DNA from: a gamma proteobacterium HIMB55
GTDB taxonomy: Bacteria; Pseudomonadota; Gammaproteobacteria; Pseudomonadales; Halieaceae
DNA length: 64,000 nt
Reading direction: 5' to 3'
Assembly: GCA_000227505.4 (NCBI GenBank)
Contig: AGIF02000001.1
Span: 2,066,035-2,130,034, forward strand
Shown here: in pieces, positions 1 through 9,119 of the stretch
How positions within the stretch are numbered: position 1 is the first letter of the stretch
Layout of the letters: every line of letters begins with the position of its first letter
The notes under the pieces: model-generated
What the model was told of the DNA's origin: nothing
The model's database searches: none
The model's input: the letters and a program-made list of their open reading frames with translations, nothing else
Translations under genes and position numbers: made by a program

Positions 1-1
1 C

Positions 2-607
2 GAGAAACCATTTTCCTGTTTGACCGACGCCCCGTTGCGCCTCGCGGTCATTGATGTCGGTCAGTTCACAAGTGCCTGCTACAAACTTCAGCCTGGTGAT
101 GACGTCTATATACGTGGACCTCACGGCGCGTCGGTTATGCCGAAAGACGACGCGAACATTATCTGCGTTGCCGGTGGCACCGGCTTAGCAGCTGTTTACC
201 AAATCGCCCGCGACTTCGGGTCGGATGAGAACCCTGTGCAAATCTTCGCCGGCGCACGAAGCGCAGAGCGCCTTTACTTCACGGATGAGTGTCGTGAAGT
301 CGCAGAAGTGCACATCGCAACTGATGACGGAAGTGCAGGCTTTAGTGGTCGGGTTCCCGAGGCACTTCGAGCCTATCTGGAAACGCTCGACAGTGAGACC
401 TTGGCACGGACCGAATTCTACAACTGCGGTCCCGAGCCCATGATCCACGCGGCCGAGGCCGTACAGCGAGACTTCGTCGACAGTGGTCAAATGTTCAGCG
501 CTATCGATTACACCACCAAGTGCGGTGTTGGTATCTGTGGTGCTTGTGCATCACCCGATGGCCGGCGCATTTGCGTTGATGGACCGTTCATTAATACGGC
601 TCAGTAA
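2..607 (+). CDS. PyrK-like electron-transfer flavoprotein subunit (partial, 5' end outside window)
   Basis: The reading frame is open to the first bases of the window, so the start codon lies upstream and the TTG at 20 is internal. The visible part holds the NAD/FAD-binding half of a ferredoxin-reductase-type fold (a VAGGTGLA glycine-rich loop, an ATDDGS motif and a CGPEPMI motif). It ends in a [2Fe-2S] cysteine cluster (CGVGICGACA followed by RICVDGPF). This arrangement is characteristic of the dihydroorotate dehydrogenase electron-transfer subunit PyrK, which passes electrons from the PyrD flavin to NAD. The partner gene is not visible here; the next gene is unrelated. A related oxidoreductase subunit cannot be excluded without the N-terminus. 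Confidence 0.8.
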   Translation, partial: EKPFSCLTDAPLRLAVIDVGQFTSACYKLQPGDDVYIRGPHGASVMPKDDANIICVAGGTGLAAVYQIARDFGSDENPVQIFAGARSAERLYFTDECREVAEVHIATDDGSAGFSGRVPEALRAYLETLDSETLARTEFYNCGPEPMIHAAEAVQRDFVDSGQMFSAIDYTTKCGVGICGACASPDGRRICVDGPFINTAQ

Positions 608-764
608 CAGAGATCTCCTCGGCATCTCAGGTCGAGGGTTGAATGCGTCTTCCCGCTAAAACTGCTTGCAGTAACTACAGTCTGCAATAGCTTCGGCAAC
701 AATCCTCTGCGATATCGAATCTTTTTGTTTACACTGCGTGACGAAAAACTCTGGGGGCAGTCAC

Positions 765-1625
765 ATGGGCACCAAACTCGTATCAATTTCTATTGCCGTC
801 ACATTGGCGGTTTTTGCCGTCTCGTGGCTAGGCGATCAAACCGGCTCGAGCCTTTACGGCCTGCCACTCATGGCGGCGATGGCATTGGGGGTCTTTATCG
901 TTCAGTGGATTGGACTCATACATGCACGGCTTTTTGAGACCGAGCACTACTTCGATTTAGTGGGCAGCCTGACCTACATCACTGTCACTATCCTTGCCAT
1001 TCAGCAAGCCGCCGACTTGGGTCTGCGACAGCAGCTGATTGCGAGTGCAGTTATCGTCTGGGCAGCGCGGCTTGGCCCGTTCCTGTTTATGCGGATCCAG
1101 AAAGCGGGAGAAGACCGACGGTTCAGGAAGATCAAATTGTCTACACCGCGCTTTCTACTTACATGGACTCTCCAAGGTACCTGGGTCTTCATTACGGCCG
1201 GTGCAGCATTGGCAGCCATCATGACGCCCAACGCGAATGCGCTGGGTAATGTCTTCTTCGTGGGCGCCGCAATGTGGGTGATCGGTATGGCTATCGAGGT
1301 CATTGCCGATAACGAAAAGAGCGCCTTCAAAGCCGACCCTGCCAACGAGGGTAAATTCATCAACACAGGCATCTGGGCGCGCTCGCAGCACCCTAACTAC
1401 TTTGGCGAAATTTTATTGTGGGCAGGTGTGGCTGTTATGGCGCTCCCGTCGCTGAGCGGCAGCGCGTATATCTTCCTAATCTCGCCGTTCTTTGTCGCAC
1501 TGCTTCTCACAAAAATTAGTGGCGTGCCACTGCTTCGAAAGTCGGGCGATGAGCGCTGGGGCGACGACCCTGAGTATCGAGCCTACCGGAAGAACACCCC
1601 TACACTGATTCCTCGACTCTTCTGA
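765..1625 (+). CDS. DUF1295 (steroid 5-alpha-reductase-like) integral membrane protein
   Basis: This is a polytopic membrane protein of about 286 residues with seven or more hydrophobic segments. It carries the C-terminal signature of DUF1295/isoprenylcysteine-methyltransferase-like proteins: GIWARSQHPNYFGEILLW followed by a charged PEYRAYRKNTP segment. Family members are related to 3-oxo-5-alpha-steroid 4-dehydrogenases, but the substrate here is unknown. I chose ATG 765 over the in-frame GTG at 738 because a GGGGG ribosome-binding site sits 7 nt before it and the hydrophobic N-terminus starts there. The gene stands alone and ends before a bidirectional terminator at 1661-1686. Confidence 0.8.
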   Translation: MGTKLVSISIAVTLAVFAVSWLGDQTGSSLYGLPLMAAMALGVFIVQWIGLIHARLFETEHYFDLVGSLTYITVTILAIQQAADLGLRQQLIASAVIVWAARLGPFLFMRIQKAGEDRRFRKIKLSTPRFLLTWTLQGTWVFITAGAALAAIMTPNANALGNVFFVGAAMWVIGMAIEVIADNEKSAFKADPANEGKFINTGIWARSQHPNYFGEILLWAGVAVMALPSLSGSAYIFLISPFFVALLLTKISGVPLLRKSGDERWGDDPEYRAYRKNTPTLIPRLF

Positions 1626-1660
1626 GACACGCACAGATAAATCTCAGAATGGGAGACACA

Positions 1661-1686
1661 AAAAAGCCGGCGATTGCCGGCTTTTT
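1661..1686. terminator. Bidirectional rho-independent terminator
   Basis: An A5 tract, then GCCGGC, loop GATT, GCCGGC and a T5 tract form a perfect hairpin with U-tracts on both strands. It sits between the converging genes that end at 1625 (plus) and 1744 (minus) and would serve both. Confidence 0.85.
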
Positions 1687-1743
1687 GCTTTTTATCCAAG
1701 AGCTTTATCACCATTAGCTCTCTACAGATATTCGAACCATTGC

Positions 1744-2688
1744 TTACGCGTACTGCCCTTGCAGGCCTGACAAACAAGAATGGAACCCTGCCATCGTTGA
1801 TTCCACAATCTCAGCCGCGGATCTAGCTTCGTTGATGCGCCCCATGACTTGACCGGTCAATGGAATCGCCGCCTCCAAATCGCCACCAAAGTAGAGATCC
1901 AAAATATTGGCCATATGCTCAAAGGGCTGAAACTGTCCCATAAGCTCCAGCTCACCGGTACGCTCTGTACGCATGGCGCGGAGCGCGGGACGACCCTGCT
2001 GGTTTAAAAACACGGTATCGGTCTCTTTGCCTTCGTAAATGGCGTTCTTCCAATTCTCATGAACAGGTGAATCCGCACAGCTCAACATGGCCGTGCCTAA
2101 TTGGACGCCCTCAGCACCCATAGCAAACGCCGCCGCCATGGTAGATCCATCGCAAATGCCACCAGCCGCGATGATAGGCACCTCGGTGCGCTCGCGAATG
2201 AGCGGCAGCAGTACCATCGTCGAGACGGGACGCGGATTTTTAAAACCACCACCCTCGCCGCCTTCTACAACTAAGCCGTCAACGCCCGCGTCCAGGGCTT
2301 TCAGCGCCATATCCAAGGTCGGCACAACGTGGAAAACTTTTATCCCAGCTTCCTGGAACACGCTCGTACAAAGATCGGGGCTTCCCGAGGAGGTTGTGAC
2401 GAATTTGATGCCTTGCTCAATAACAAAATCAATCACGTTTGTGCCCTTCACAAACGCGAGTGCCACATTCATACCAAAGGGCTTACCGGTCATTTCGTGC
2501 ATCTTGGCGACTTCACCCTTAATCGCATCGAAATCACCCGATGAGGTCTCGATGATGCCCATCGCACCTGCGTTTGATACCGCAGAAGCCAACTGAGCGC
2601 GGGCAATCCAACCCATCGGTGCTTGGAGAATGGGGTAGTCGACACCGGTCATCTCAGTGACACGATTTTTTATGGGGGCTGGCTTCAC
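1744..2688 (-). CDS. Nitronate monooxygenase / 2-nitropropane dioxygenase family
   Basis: This is a TIM-barrel FMN protein of 314 residues. The sequence shows the family start (YPILQAPMGWIA), a central VEGGEGGGFKNPRP loop and the phosphate-binding stretch AAGGICDGSTMAAAFAMGAE followed by GVQLGTAM. Family enzymes oxidise nitronates or propionate-3-nitronate with O2 and FMN; some related members are enoyl reductases, so the substrate is not certain. The start is a GTG at 2688 preceded by GAGAGG. The gene is transcribed towards the shared terminator at 1661-1686. Confidence 0.85.
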   Translation of the reverse strand: MKPAPIKNRVTEMTGVDYPILQAPMGWIARAQLASAVSNAGAMGIIETSSGDFDAIKGEVAKMHEMTGKPFGMNVALAFVKGTNVIDFVIEQGIKFVTTSSGSPDLCTSVFQEAGIKVFHVVPTLDMALKALDAGVDGLVVEGGEGGGFKNPRPVSTMVLLPLIRERTEVPIIAAGGICDGSTMAAAFAMGAEGVQLGTAMLSCADSPVHENWKNAIYEGKETDTVFLNQQGRPALRAMRTERTGELELMGQFQPFEHMANILDLYFGGDLEAAIPLTGQVMGRINEARSAAEIVESTMAGFHSCLSGLQGQYA

Positions 2689-2805
2689 ATTGACCTCTCA
2701 AACTCAGATTTTTATCGTTAACTGTGTTGCGAAAGCGCCAACATACAGTACACCAGTAGTGCGTCAAGCGAGCGCAGCTAGAGCAAAACGACTACCGCAC
2801 AAAAC

Positions 2806-2826
2806 AAAAAAGCCGGCGGTGCCGGC
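2806..2826 (-). terminator. Rho-independent terminator for the isomerase gene
   Basis: Read on the minus strand this is GCCGGC, loop ACC, GCCGGC and then six T residues. It lies about 55 nt downstream of the minus-strand gene that ends at 2880. The stem is the same GCCGGC as in the terminator at 1661. Confidence 0.75.
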
Positions 2827-2879
2827 TCATTTAGTCGATCATTCTTGATCTGTAATTTGGCTTCGAAGTATCGACTCTC

Positions 2880-3488
2880 TCAAGCGCGATTACCCAACCA
2901 CCATTCCATTTCCTCGATATGGTCTTTGCCAAAGAACTGTTCATCGCCCACAAAGAAAGCAGGAATACCAAATACGCCTCGATCGACCGCACTCTGTGTA
3001 TTTGCCATCAGTTGCGCCTTAACCTCAGGGTCTTGCGTAGATTCCAGCAATGCCTTCCCATCGAAACCCGCGTCATCAAACGCCTTGGCAAAGACCTCAG
3101 GGTCATCCATCTTCAGACCGTCTTCCCACATCATTTTGAGACCGGCTTCGATGTACGGCTCTATAGCATTGTCACGGCTGTGCGCAACGCAGGCACGCAT
3201 CAGAAGCAGCGTATTCACGGGGAAATGCGGGTTACTAGAAAACCTCGTCAGCCCAAACCGATCGCAATAGCGCTCGATTTCGCGCATGAACATCGCGTTT
3301 TTCCCTGACACACCCGCGAAGTTCATCATGGGTGGCTGGTTATTTGTGGACTTAAAGATACCGCCTAACAGGCAGGGAGTGATCTTGAGTGTCGCGCCCG
3401 TGCGCTCGGCGACCTGGGTCACGGTATAATAAGACAGGTACGCATTTGGACTGCCAAAATCAAAAATAAACTCAATGGTCTTGCTCAT
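2880..3488 (-). CDS. DsbA-family 2-hydroxychromene-2-carboxylate isomerase-like protein (paralogue 1)
   Basis: This 202-residue protein has a thioredoxin/DsbA fold of the HCCA-isomerase (NahD, kappa-GST-like) type. The sequence starts with FIFDFGSPNAYLSYY, keeps a PCLLGGIFKSTNNQPP segment and ends with the family's GVFGIPAFFVGDEQFFGKD block, which holds the cis-proline. Family members use glutathione to isomerise aromatic breakdown intermediates, but many bacterial copies have unknown substrates. It is clearly paralogous to the gene at 36968-37570. ATG 3488 follows an AAGGAAGGGGA ribosome-binding site. No aromatic catabolic genes adjoin it. Confidence 0.85.
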   Translation of the reverse strand: MSKTIEFIFDFGSPNAYLSYYTVTQVAERTGATLKITPCLLGGIFKSTNNQPPMMNFAGVSGKNAMFMREIERYCDRFGLTRFSSNPHFPVNTLLLMRACVAHSRDNAIEPYIEAGLKMMWEDGLKMDDPEVFAKAFDDAGFDGKALLESTQDPEVKAQLMANTQSAVDRGVFGIPAFFVGDEQFFGKDHIEEMEWWLGNRA

Positions 3489-3603
3489 TAGATCCCCTTC
3501 CTTTTTATCGTCATTATGGAGAGCGTTAGTAGGCCAATAAACTCAAGGCTTGTCTATTAGAACTGGCTTCAGCTAACAGACCGGAAGCGCCTAAAACAGA
3601 AGT

Positions 3604-4017
3604 TTAGACAAACAAGATAGCGATTAGTCCCACCAACTGCAGCATGTTGATGGCGACAGATAACCTGTGCCCTCGATCAAATTTTGCCGCAGCATCAGCA
3701 TTGCCAGCCAATTGCGCATCGCGCGCATCGTTAATACGCGGGACCAACGACTGCCGAACCCAGAGGGTGCTCAGTGCCACAAGCAGGCAAACGGTTGCAC
3801 CGATATTGACCTCAGAGCCAGCAGCACTCTGGTAGAGCCCAAAGGCCAGGGCGCTGAAAAAAATCATGAAGAGGTAGTAGCGCGGGAACATTGACCTTAG
3901 AAATTGACCCGCCTCAAGTTCAGGCAATGACGTGAATACAACAGGCGCAACAACAACGGGGAAAAACAACATACCCCCCAGCAACAATAGGACCATGGCA
4001 TTTGCCAGCTCAACCAT
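3604..4017 (-). CDS. DUF4149/TMEM205-like membrane protein
   Basis: This is a small integral membrane protein of 137 residues with four predicted hydrophobic segments. It has an N-terminal FFPVVVAPVVF helix and a conserved RSMFPRYYLF segment as seen in DUF4149 proteins, and a charged stretch (RINDARDAQLAGNADA) before the last helix. Function is unknown. ATG 4017 is preceded by AAGGAAG. It lies 21 bp downstream of the DUF2805 gene and is probably cotranscribed with it. Confidence 0.6.
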   Translation of the reverse strand: MVELANAMVLLLLGGMLFFPVVVAPVVFTSLPELEAGQFLRSMFPRYYLFMIFFSALAFGLYQSAAGSEVNIGATVCLLVALSTLWVRQSLVPRINDARDAQLAGNADAAAKFDRGHRLSVAINMLQLVGLIAILFV

Positions 4018-4038
4018 CTTTCTTCCTTAGACCTTAAA

Positions 4039-4302
4039 TCAGCGTTTGTACTGTGTCGGACAATATCCGCGCCCAACATCAAAACCGCGAAGCTTGCGGT
4101 GCTTAGTGACCCGACCCGTAACGCGCTTTCGCCAGAGCCGAAACGAGCTTGGCTTCATCGTGCGGCGCATTAACTTGATCGTCTCGGGTTCACTGAGACC
4201 AAACGTCGCCTCGATCACTTCGAACGGCGTTCGATCTTCCCACGCCATTTCGACGACACGGGACACCTCAGAGTCGGAGAGTTCTTTCGCAGGATTTTTC
4301 AT
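4039..4302 (-). CDS. TIGR03643/DUF2805 family small protein
   Basis: This is a basic protein of 87 residues containing MAWEDRTPFEVIEATFGLSE and a basic MKPSSFRLWRKRVTGR segment, both typical of the TIGR03643 (DUF2805) family. The N-terminal half resembles a helix-turn-helix, which would fit nucleic-acid binding, but no function is established. The frame is open further upstream to 4419. The family starts at the MKNPAKELSDSEVSRVVEMA region, so ATG 4302 is chosen. Confidence 0.75.
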   Translation of the reverse strand: MKNPAKELSDSEVSRVVEMAWEDRTPFEVIEATFGLSEPETIKLMRRTMKPSSFRLWRKRVTGRVTKHRKLRGFDVGRGYCPTQYKR

Positions 4303-4504
4303 TCCGAAAGAGTAGCAATCCGCCAACACATCCGGTTCCTGCGTTGCGGCTTTGTTCGGTTTCTTTACTCTCGATAGCAGCGAGAAATAGAACGTTGCGC
4401 AAGGGAGCGCAGCGCGCAAAACCGAGACTTAAATAGAGAACCAAAGAAACAAAAGTTTCAGTTTGCGCAACCAGCACGCAAGAGCTCATGGGTCCAAGTC
4501 GTGA

Positions 4505-6307
4505 TCAGACCTTGTTCTCGGCGAGAATCGCTTTGCGCCAACCTCGCAGTGAGTTGATCAACCAAAACGCTTCGACCGATTTTAGATCAACGACAGGTAA
4601 GGCTCGCTCGGTGATCACTCCCTTGTCGAGCAACTCATCGCGCAGAACACCGGGCAACAAACCGTCAGCAAGCGGCGGCGTGAAAAGCTCGCCATTCATT
4701 TGATAAACAATGTTCGCAATCGCGCTCTCAGTGACGTTACCCGAGGTGTTGAACATGACAGGCTCACACCCTCCGGGTATTTCTTCCACCGCTCGGTTGT
4801 ATGCCTCACGTCGACTCGTTTTATGGGTAAGGAACGTGTCGTCGGCTGACACTGCTGTTTGGACTAACGCCAACTCCACTACAGGGAGCTCATCGGTGTG
4901 CAGCGCTTCTTTTGACTGCGGTGATTCCATCGGTGAGAGCTCAATCGCCTCAACACGGTGACTCAGCGCACCATGGCGATCAAGTTGTAGGCGTAACCGA
5001 AAGATCGAAGCTGACAAGCCGTCGCTTTCATGTCCATTAACAACCTGCTTTGTGACATCGTCGAGATACCGCTTCGTTACCTCGGTATCAAAATCAAAAG
5101 ACCAATATTTGGCAGAATTAGCCAACCGGAATAGATGCCTGCTAAGTCTGGGTATCTCACCATTCACGATGCCCATGGTTTCAAACAAGTGAAACTGAGG
5201 GTCTGGCTGTCGCAGTATTCGCGCTTTCGTTTTGAGCTCTTCAAACTCTTCAGTGGGATCGGAGTCCCAAACAATGCCGCAGCCCGAGCCGAAACGACTA
5301 TCGCCGGTAGCAGTTGAGCTCCAAGCCGTTCGAATGGCGACATTGAAACAGGTGGCACCAGAGGGCTTTATGCGCCCTACTGCTCCGGTATAAATCTCGC
5401 GAGGCTCTTCCTCTAACTCATCAATAACCTCGAGAGCGGCACGCTTTGGCGCACCCGTAATCGACGCTGCAGGGAAAAGTGCGCGGAAAATCTCGGCAAC
5501 ACTCGCGTCCACTTCGCTCTTTACCGTCGAGGTCATCTGCCAAACACTGGGGTATCGCTCGACGCCAAATAACTCATCCACAGACACCTTGCCGGTACTT
5601 GAAATACGCGCCAAATCATTGCGCACCATATCAGTGATCATGACGTTTTCAGCGCGATTTTTACGTGACTGCTGCAACCACAAGGCGCTCGACTCATCGG
5701 CTGTCGCCTCGCTATGCCTACCGACGGTTCCCTTCATCGGCTTGCTCCAGACAACGCCATCCTCGCGCTGAAAAAACAGCTCAGGTGAAGCGGAGCAAAT
5801 CGTTAGCTCAGGCCCTTCGAGGTAAACCGCATAGGGCATGTCCTGCGACCAGCGCGCAAAGTCAGACAGTGTGACAACCTCAGACTGTCGCATGCGCGAC
5901 GTAAGGTTGATTTGATACACCTCGCCAGCACCGATCATTTCTCTGATATGCGACACCTTCGACTCAAAGGACTGTTGGCTCTCGGTAAGCTGCCAATGAT
6001 AGGAAGAGGCGTCTGCTGGGTTGTACAGATCCACCAGTGACTCGAGCTTCGTCTCACCCGTGAACAAGGCAAAACAAACTAGCGGGATCTCTATATCGCG
6101 CTTGGGAAATTTGTGATCAAAGGCATGGCTCGCCTCATAAGCAACGTAGCCTACTGCATGCAACTGCTCCGCTTGGGCACGATGCTCTGCCGCCTCAATA
6201 ACTTCCAGAACCTCGCCGTGCTCTACAGCAACCAATACATCGACACAACCGGTCAACAATGACCAGTCATTAGTATCGGGGTTTCTGATGAGGGCGCGTT
6301 CAAACAT
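4505..6307 (-). CDS. pabB: Aminodeoxychorismate synthase component I fused to aminodeoxychorismate lyase (PabB-PabC)
   Basis: This is a bifunctional enzyme of 600 residues for p-aminobenzoate (folate) synthesis. Residues about 80-370 are the chorismate-binding domain, with KPMKGTVGR, NVMITDMVRNDLARI and FPAASITGAPKRAALEVIDE. Residues about 375-600 are a class IV PLP aminotransferase/lyase domain, with the likely PLP lysine Lys496 in THKTSRREAY and an SAIANIVYQ/GLLPGVLRDELL substrate region. The first half would convert chorismate plus ammonia to 4-amino-4-deoxychorismate and the second would eliminate pyruvate. The PabA glutaminase is not in the window. The ribosome-binding site is weak. Confidence 0.9.
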   Translation of the reverse strand: MFERALIRNPDTNDWSLLTGCVDVLVAVEHGEVLEVIEAAEHRAQAEQLHAVGYVAYEASHAFDHKFPKRDIEIPLVCFALFTGETKLESLVDLYNPADASSYHWQLTESQQSFESKVSHIREMIGAGEVYQINLTSRMRQSEVVTLSDFARWSQDMPYAVYLEGPELTICSASPELFFQREDGVVWSKPMKGTVGRHSEATADESSALWLQQSRKNRAENVMITDMVRNDLARISSTGKVSVDELFGVERYPSVWQMTSTVKSEVDASVAEIFRALFPAASITGAPKRAALEVIDELEEEPREIYTGAVGRIKPSGATCFNVAIRTAWSSTATGDSRFGSGCGIVWDSDPTEEFEELKTKARILRQPDPQFHLFETMGIVNGEIPRLSRHLFRLANSAKYWSFDFDTEVTKRYLDDVTKQVVNGHESDGLSASIFRLRLQLDRHGALSHRVEAIELSPMESPQSKEALHTDELPVVELALVQTAVSADDTFLTHKTSRREAYNRAVEEIPGGCEPVMFNTSGNVTESAIANIVYQMNGELFTPPLADGLLPGVLRDELLDKGVITERALPVVDLKSVEAFWLINSLRGWRKAILAENKV

Positions 6308-6767
6308 AAAATAAAACTGGCGATGGTGTTTTAAACGATCAAACTTTTAGCGATGTAAAGCATCTGTAGGTAGCAATACGTTAATGACCAGTAGGCGGTG
6401 CAATAGTCTAGCCGCGTAGTCGTTAAGCTCAATCTCACCAACAGCCAGAACTATGCGTAATAGCGTATCGGCGAGGTCGCGAAGTATGAGGGCTTCGACG
6501 ATCAATTACGACTCACAGCTTGTATGAATTGGTGTGTATTCGCCGTTAATTTTCAGATATCGAGAATTACACCCCTAAACATTTTTGCAGCCGGCCGCCG
6601 CCCTCGGATCCAACATAGCATTGCAAAAAATCAGGCTGCCCACGGAACTCGGGAGCAAGGCCATTGTGCAACTTAAAAAAATAGGTCTGAGTGCAAAATT
6701 CTGCATAATTTCGCTTACATGCTATGTTTAGTTTAATGCAGCAAACGAGAACCAATGGCGCAGGTAT
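6308..6767. other. 460-bp divergent intergenic region without a recognised gene
   Basis: This lies between the divergent pabB-pabC and cupin genes, so it must hold both promoters. It is relatively AT-rich near 6660-6765. I found no convincing reading frame, tRNA or terminator in it. Confidence 0.4.
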
Positions 6768-7214
6768 ATGAAAATAAACCTTTTAGAAGCCAAAGATTTG
6801 GACTGGCAGGACTACGGGGCTGACTCGAGGTTCGCATACCCAATCGGCTATTCCGGTGCCCTTCTTGGCTACGACGGCGACGGTCACATTGACTTGCTGT
6901 ACCGCTGGGAGCCCGGTAAGTACTGCCACTTTCATCGCCACTTGTGCGAAGTGCGCTCTACGGTGCTCAAACGATCTCTTGAGGTTATAACCTACGAGGA
7001 TGGAGAGGAAGCTTCATCTACTGTCCGTGAGGCCGGAAGCTATTCGCACATGCCTGAGGGCGATGTGCACATGGAGCGCGGAGGTCCCGAGGGAGCCCTC
7101 GTGTTGTTCAACTTGCATGCCCCCGATGGTCGTCTTACGGAGATGCTCGATGAGTCAGGTAATGCGCTAAAAACGCTCACTGTCGAGTCCGTGCTTAAGC
7201 AGTTCTCGCACTGA
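6768..7214 (+). CDS. ChrR-like cupin-domain protein
   Basis: This is a single cupin (RmlC-like beta-barrel) protein of 148 residues. The metal-binding motif is visible as HFHRHLCE around residues 48-55, with a later histidine in SHMPEGDVHMERGG. Such proteins bind a divalent metal and act as enzymes or as anti-sigma-type sensors; no sigma-factor gene is adjacent, so no role is assigned. ATG 6768 has a weak AGG-type ribosome-binding site. Confidence 0.7.
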   Translation: MKINLLEAKDLDWQDYGADSRFAYPIGYSGALLGYDGDGHIDLLYRWEPGKYCHFHRHLCEVRSTVLKRSLEVITYEDGEEASSTVREAGSYSHMPEGDVHMERGGPEGALVLFNLHAPDGRLTEMLDESGNALKTLTVESVLKQFSH

Positions 7215-7330
7215 AGAACAGCTGCCTAAGTCATTGGCGCTTTGCTTTTCGAGGTCATTTAAGAGACAGAGCTGAGTTTTGCCGCCATCGTTTTTCCATG
7301 CTGCTCAGAAATAAAAGCACCAACCGAGAT

Positions 7331-9052
7331 ATGTCGATGATTCGATTAACACTATGCCTTCTCGCTCTATGGTCCTCGCTAGCTAATGCGACCGTCGTCG
7401 GTGCAGACCTTATTCTGAAGGGCGGCACCGTGTACTCGATGGATACACAGGGCAATCGCCATTCTTCCATCGCGTTAGCGGGAAAAACCATTCTTGCAGT
7501 AGGCAACGATTCTGACGTGGCACTTTTTCAGACTGATGCAACCGAAGTGGTGGACCTCGCGGGAAGGGTTGTTTTCCCGGGCTTCATCGACACGCACATC
7601 CACACCATGGATACCTTGCCCCTGTTAAACGGTGTCATGCTCTCCCCAGGGCAAAGCGCTGAAGAAGTTCTTGCGGCAATCGCAGAGCACGCGCAGCTCT
7701 ACCCCGATCAAAACCCCGTATTGGGGTCGGGTTTTCTTGCACGCGCCTTTGGTATTGATGGCCCCACGGCTGCGCAACTCGATGCTGTCGTACCCGACCG
7801 TCCTGCCTTGATTATTGATGAAGGTGGCCACACCGCCTGGGCAAATTCGCTGGCACTCACAGCAGCGGACATAACGGCTAGTACACCTGACCCTGTCCCT
7901 GGCGCGCATTTCTTCCAGAGGGATATGTTGGGAAACCCTACTGGTTGGCTGGTTGAAGGTGCCGCTATCGACCCTGTAAGCGATGCCCTTGGCTTAGTGA
8001 GTGAGGAGGCACTGCGTGATAAGGCGCCAGGCTTCTTTCACGACATGTCTGCCGTTGGATTAACTGCTGCCTTTGATGCGGGAATGATCGATACCATGGG
8101 CTTGGGTATGAGAGTAGCTAGCGAGCTAGCTCAATCGAATGAACTGCCGCTTCGACTGGTGGGTTCGCTGTATATCAATAAACCCAAAGATCTTGAGACT
8201 GCCCATACGCGGCTCACCAAGCTCAAGAACACCTTCGATCATGAGCTCTTTTCAGTAACAACGCTAAAGCTCTCACTGGACGGTACGGTTGAAGCAAAAA
8301 CAGCGGTAACGCTGGAGCCTTACATCGCGCCAGAAGGTCACGAGGCCACCCCGCTTCTAACTAATCAGCAGGTGTTCAACGCCGTCTATGAGGCGTATAG
8401 CCTTGGTTTTGATTTACACCTTCACGCCATTGGTGATGGGGCGGTAAGAACCGCCTTAGACGCGATCGAGGCAGGTCAAAAGGCTCACCCAGATGCCGAT
8501 ATTCGTGCCACGATTTGCCACATTGAAGTGGTTAACAAAGACGATATTGCACGCTTCGGTGAGCTCGGAGTCGTCGCACAAACAACGCCGACCTGGTTTG
8601 AATACGACGAGATTGCAATGGAGTTTTTAGGCCCCGCGCGATTCGAGCAACTCTATCCACTGGCGTCAATTCATCGCAACGGCGGCAGGGTCACCTTGGG
8701 CAGCGATTACCCCGTGTCGTGGATTGGAAAGGACGCCCTCAATCCCATGTTCAATATTGAAATGGCCGTCACGCGACAACGCGCGGGAACACCTGACTAT
8801 CCCGTTCAGGCGCGCGAAAATGAACGCTTGAGTGTTGATCAAGCCATACGCGCTCATACCATTGACGCGGCTTGGCAAATTCGTCTCGAAGATGAAATAG
8901 GCAGCTTGGAAGCAGGTAAGAAAGCCGACTTAGTCGTACTCGAATCCGACCCTTACACCGCAGACCCCTACAGCATTCATGCAATTGAGGTGGATTTGAC
9001 GATCTCCAATGGCCGAATTGTTTTCGAGCGGGAGAACACCACGGGCAAATGA
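7331..9052 (+). CDS. Exported amidohydrolase family 3 (YtcJ-like) metal hydrolase
   Basis: This hydrolase has about 573 residues. The N-terminus MSMIRLTLCLLALWSSLANA is a signal peptide, so ATG 7331 is preferred to the earlier in-frame ATG at 7298. The metal-dependent TIM-barrel motifs are present: GFIDTHIHTMD (residues about 80-90), LHLHAIGDGAV in the middle, GSDYPVSW late, and the composite beta-domain motif GSLEAGKKADLVVLESDP near the C-terminus. YtcJ-like enzymes hydrolyse amide, carbamate or similar bonds. The substrate is unknown, and a periplasmic location is inferred from the signal peptide. Confidence 0.85.
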   Translation: MSMIRLTLCLLALWSSLANATVVGADLILKGGTVYSMDTQGNRHSSIALAGKTILAVGNDSDVALFQTDATEVVDLAGRVVFPGFIDTHIHTMDTLPLLNGVMLSPGQSAEEVLAAIAEHAQLYPDQNPVLGSGFLARAFGIDGPTAAQLDAVVPDRPALIIDEGGHTAWANSLALTAADITASTPDPVPGAHFFQRDMLGNPTGWLVEGAAIDPVSDALGLVSEEALRDKAPGFFHDMSAVGLTAAFDAGMIDTMGLGMRVASELAQSNELPLRLVGSLYINKPKDLETAHTRLTKLKNTFDHELFSVTTLKLSLDGTVEAKTAVTLEPYIAPEGHEATPLLTNQQVFNAVYEAYSLGFDLHLHAIGDGAVRTALDAIEAGQKAHPDADIRATICHIEVVNKDDIARFGELGVVAQTTPTWFEYDEIAMEFLGPARFEQLYPLASIHRNGGRVTLGSDYPVSWIGKDALNPMFNIEMAVTRQRAGTPDYPVQARENERLSVDQAIRAHTIDAAWQIRLEDEIGSLEAGKKADLVVLESDPYTADPYSIHAIEVDLTISNGRIVFERENTTGK

Positions 9053-9119
9053 GCTGATAAGTGGAAAGCAGAATCCAGGGCCAGTGAACCAGGGCTAGAG
9101 CATAAGGAAAAGATCCGCA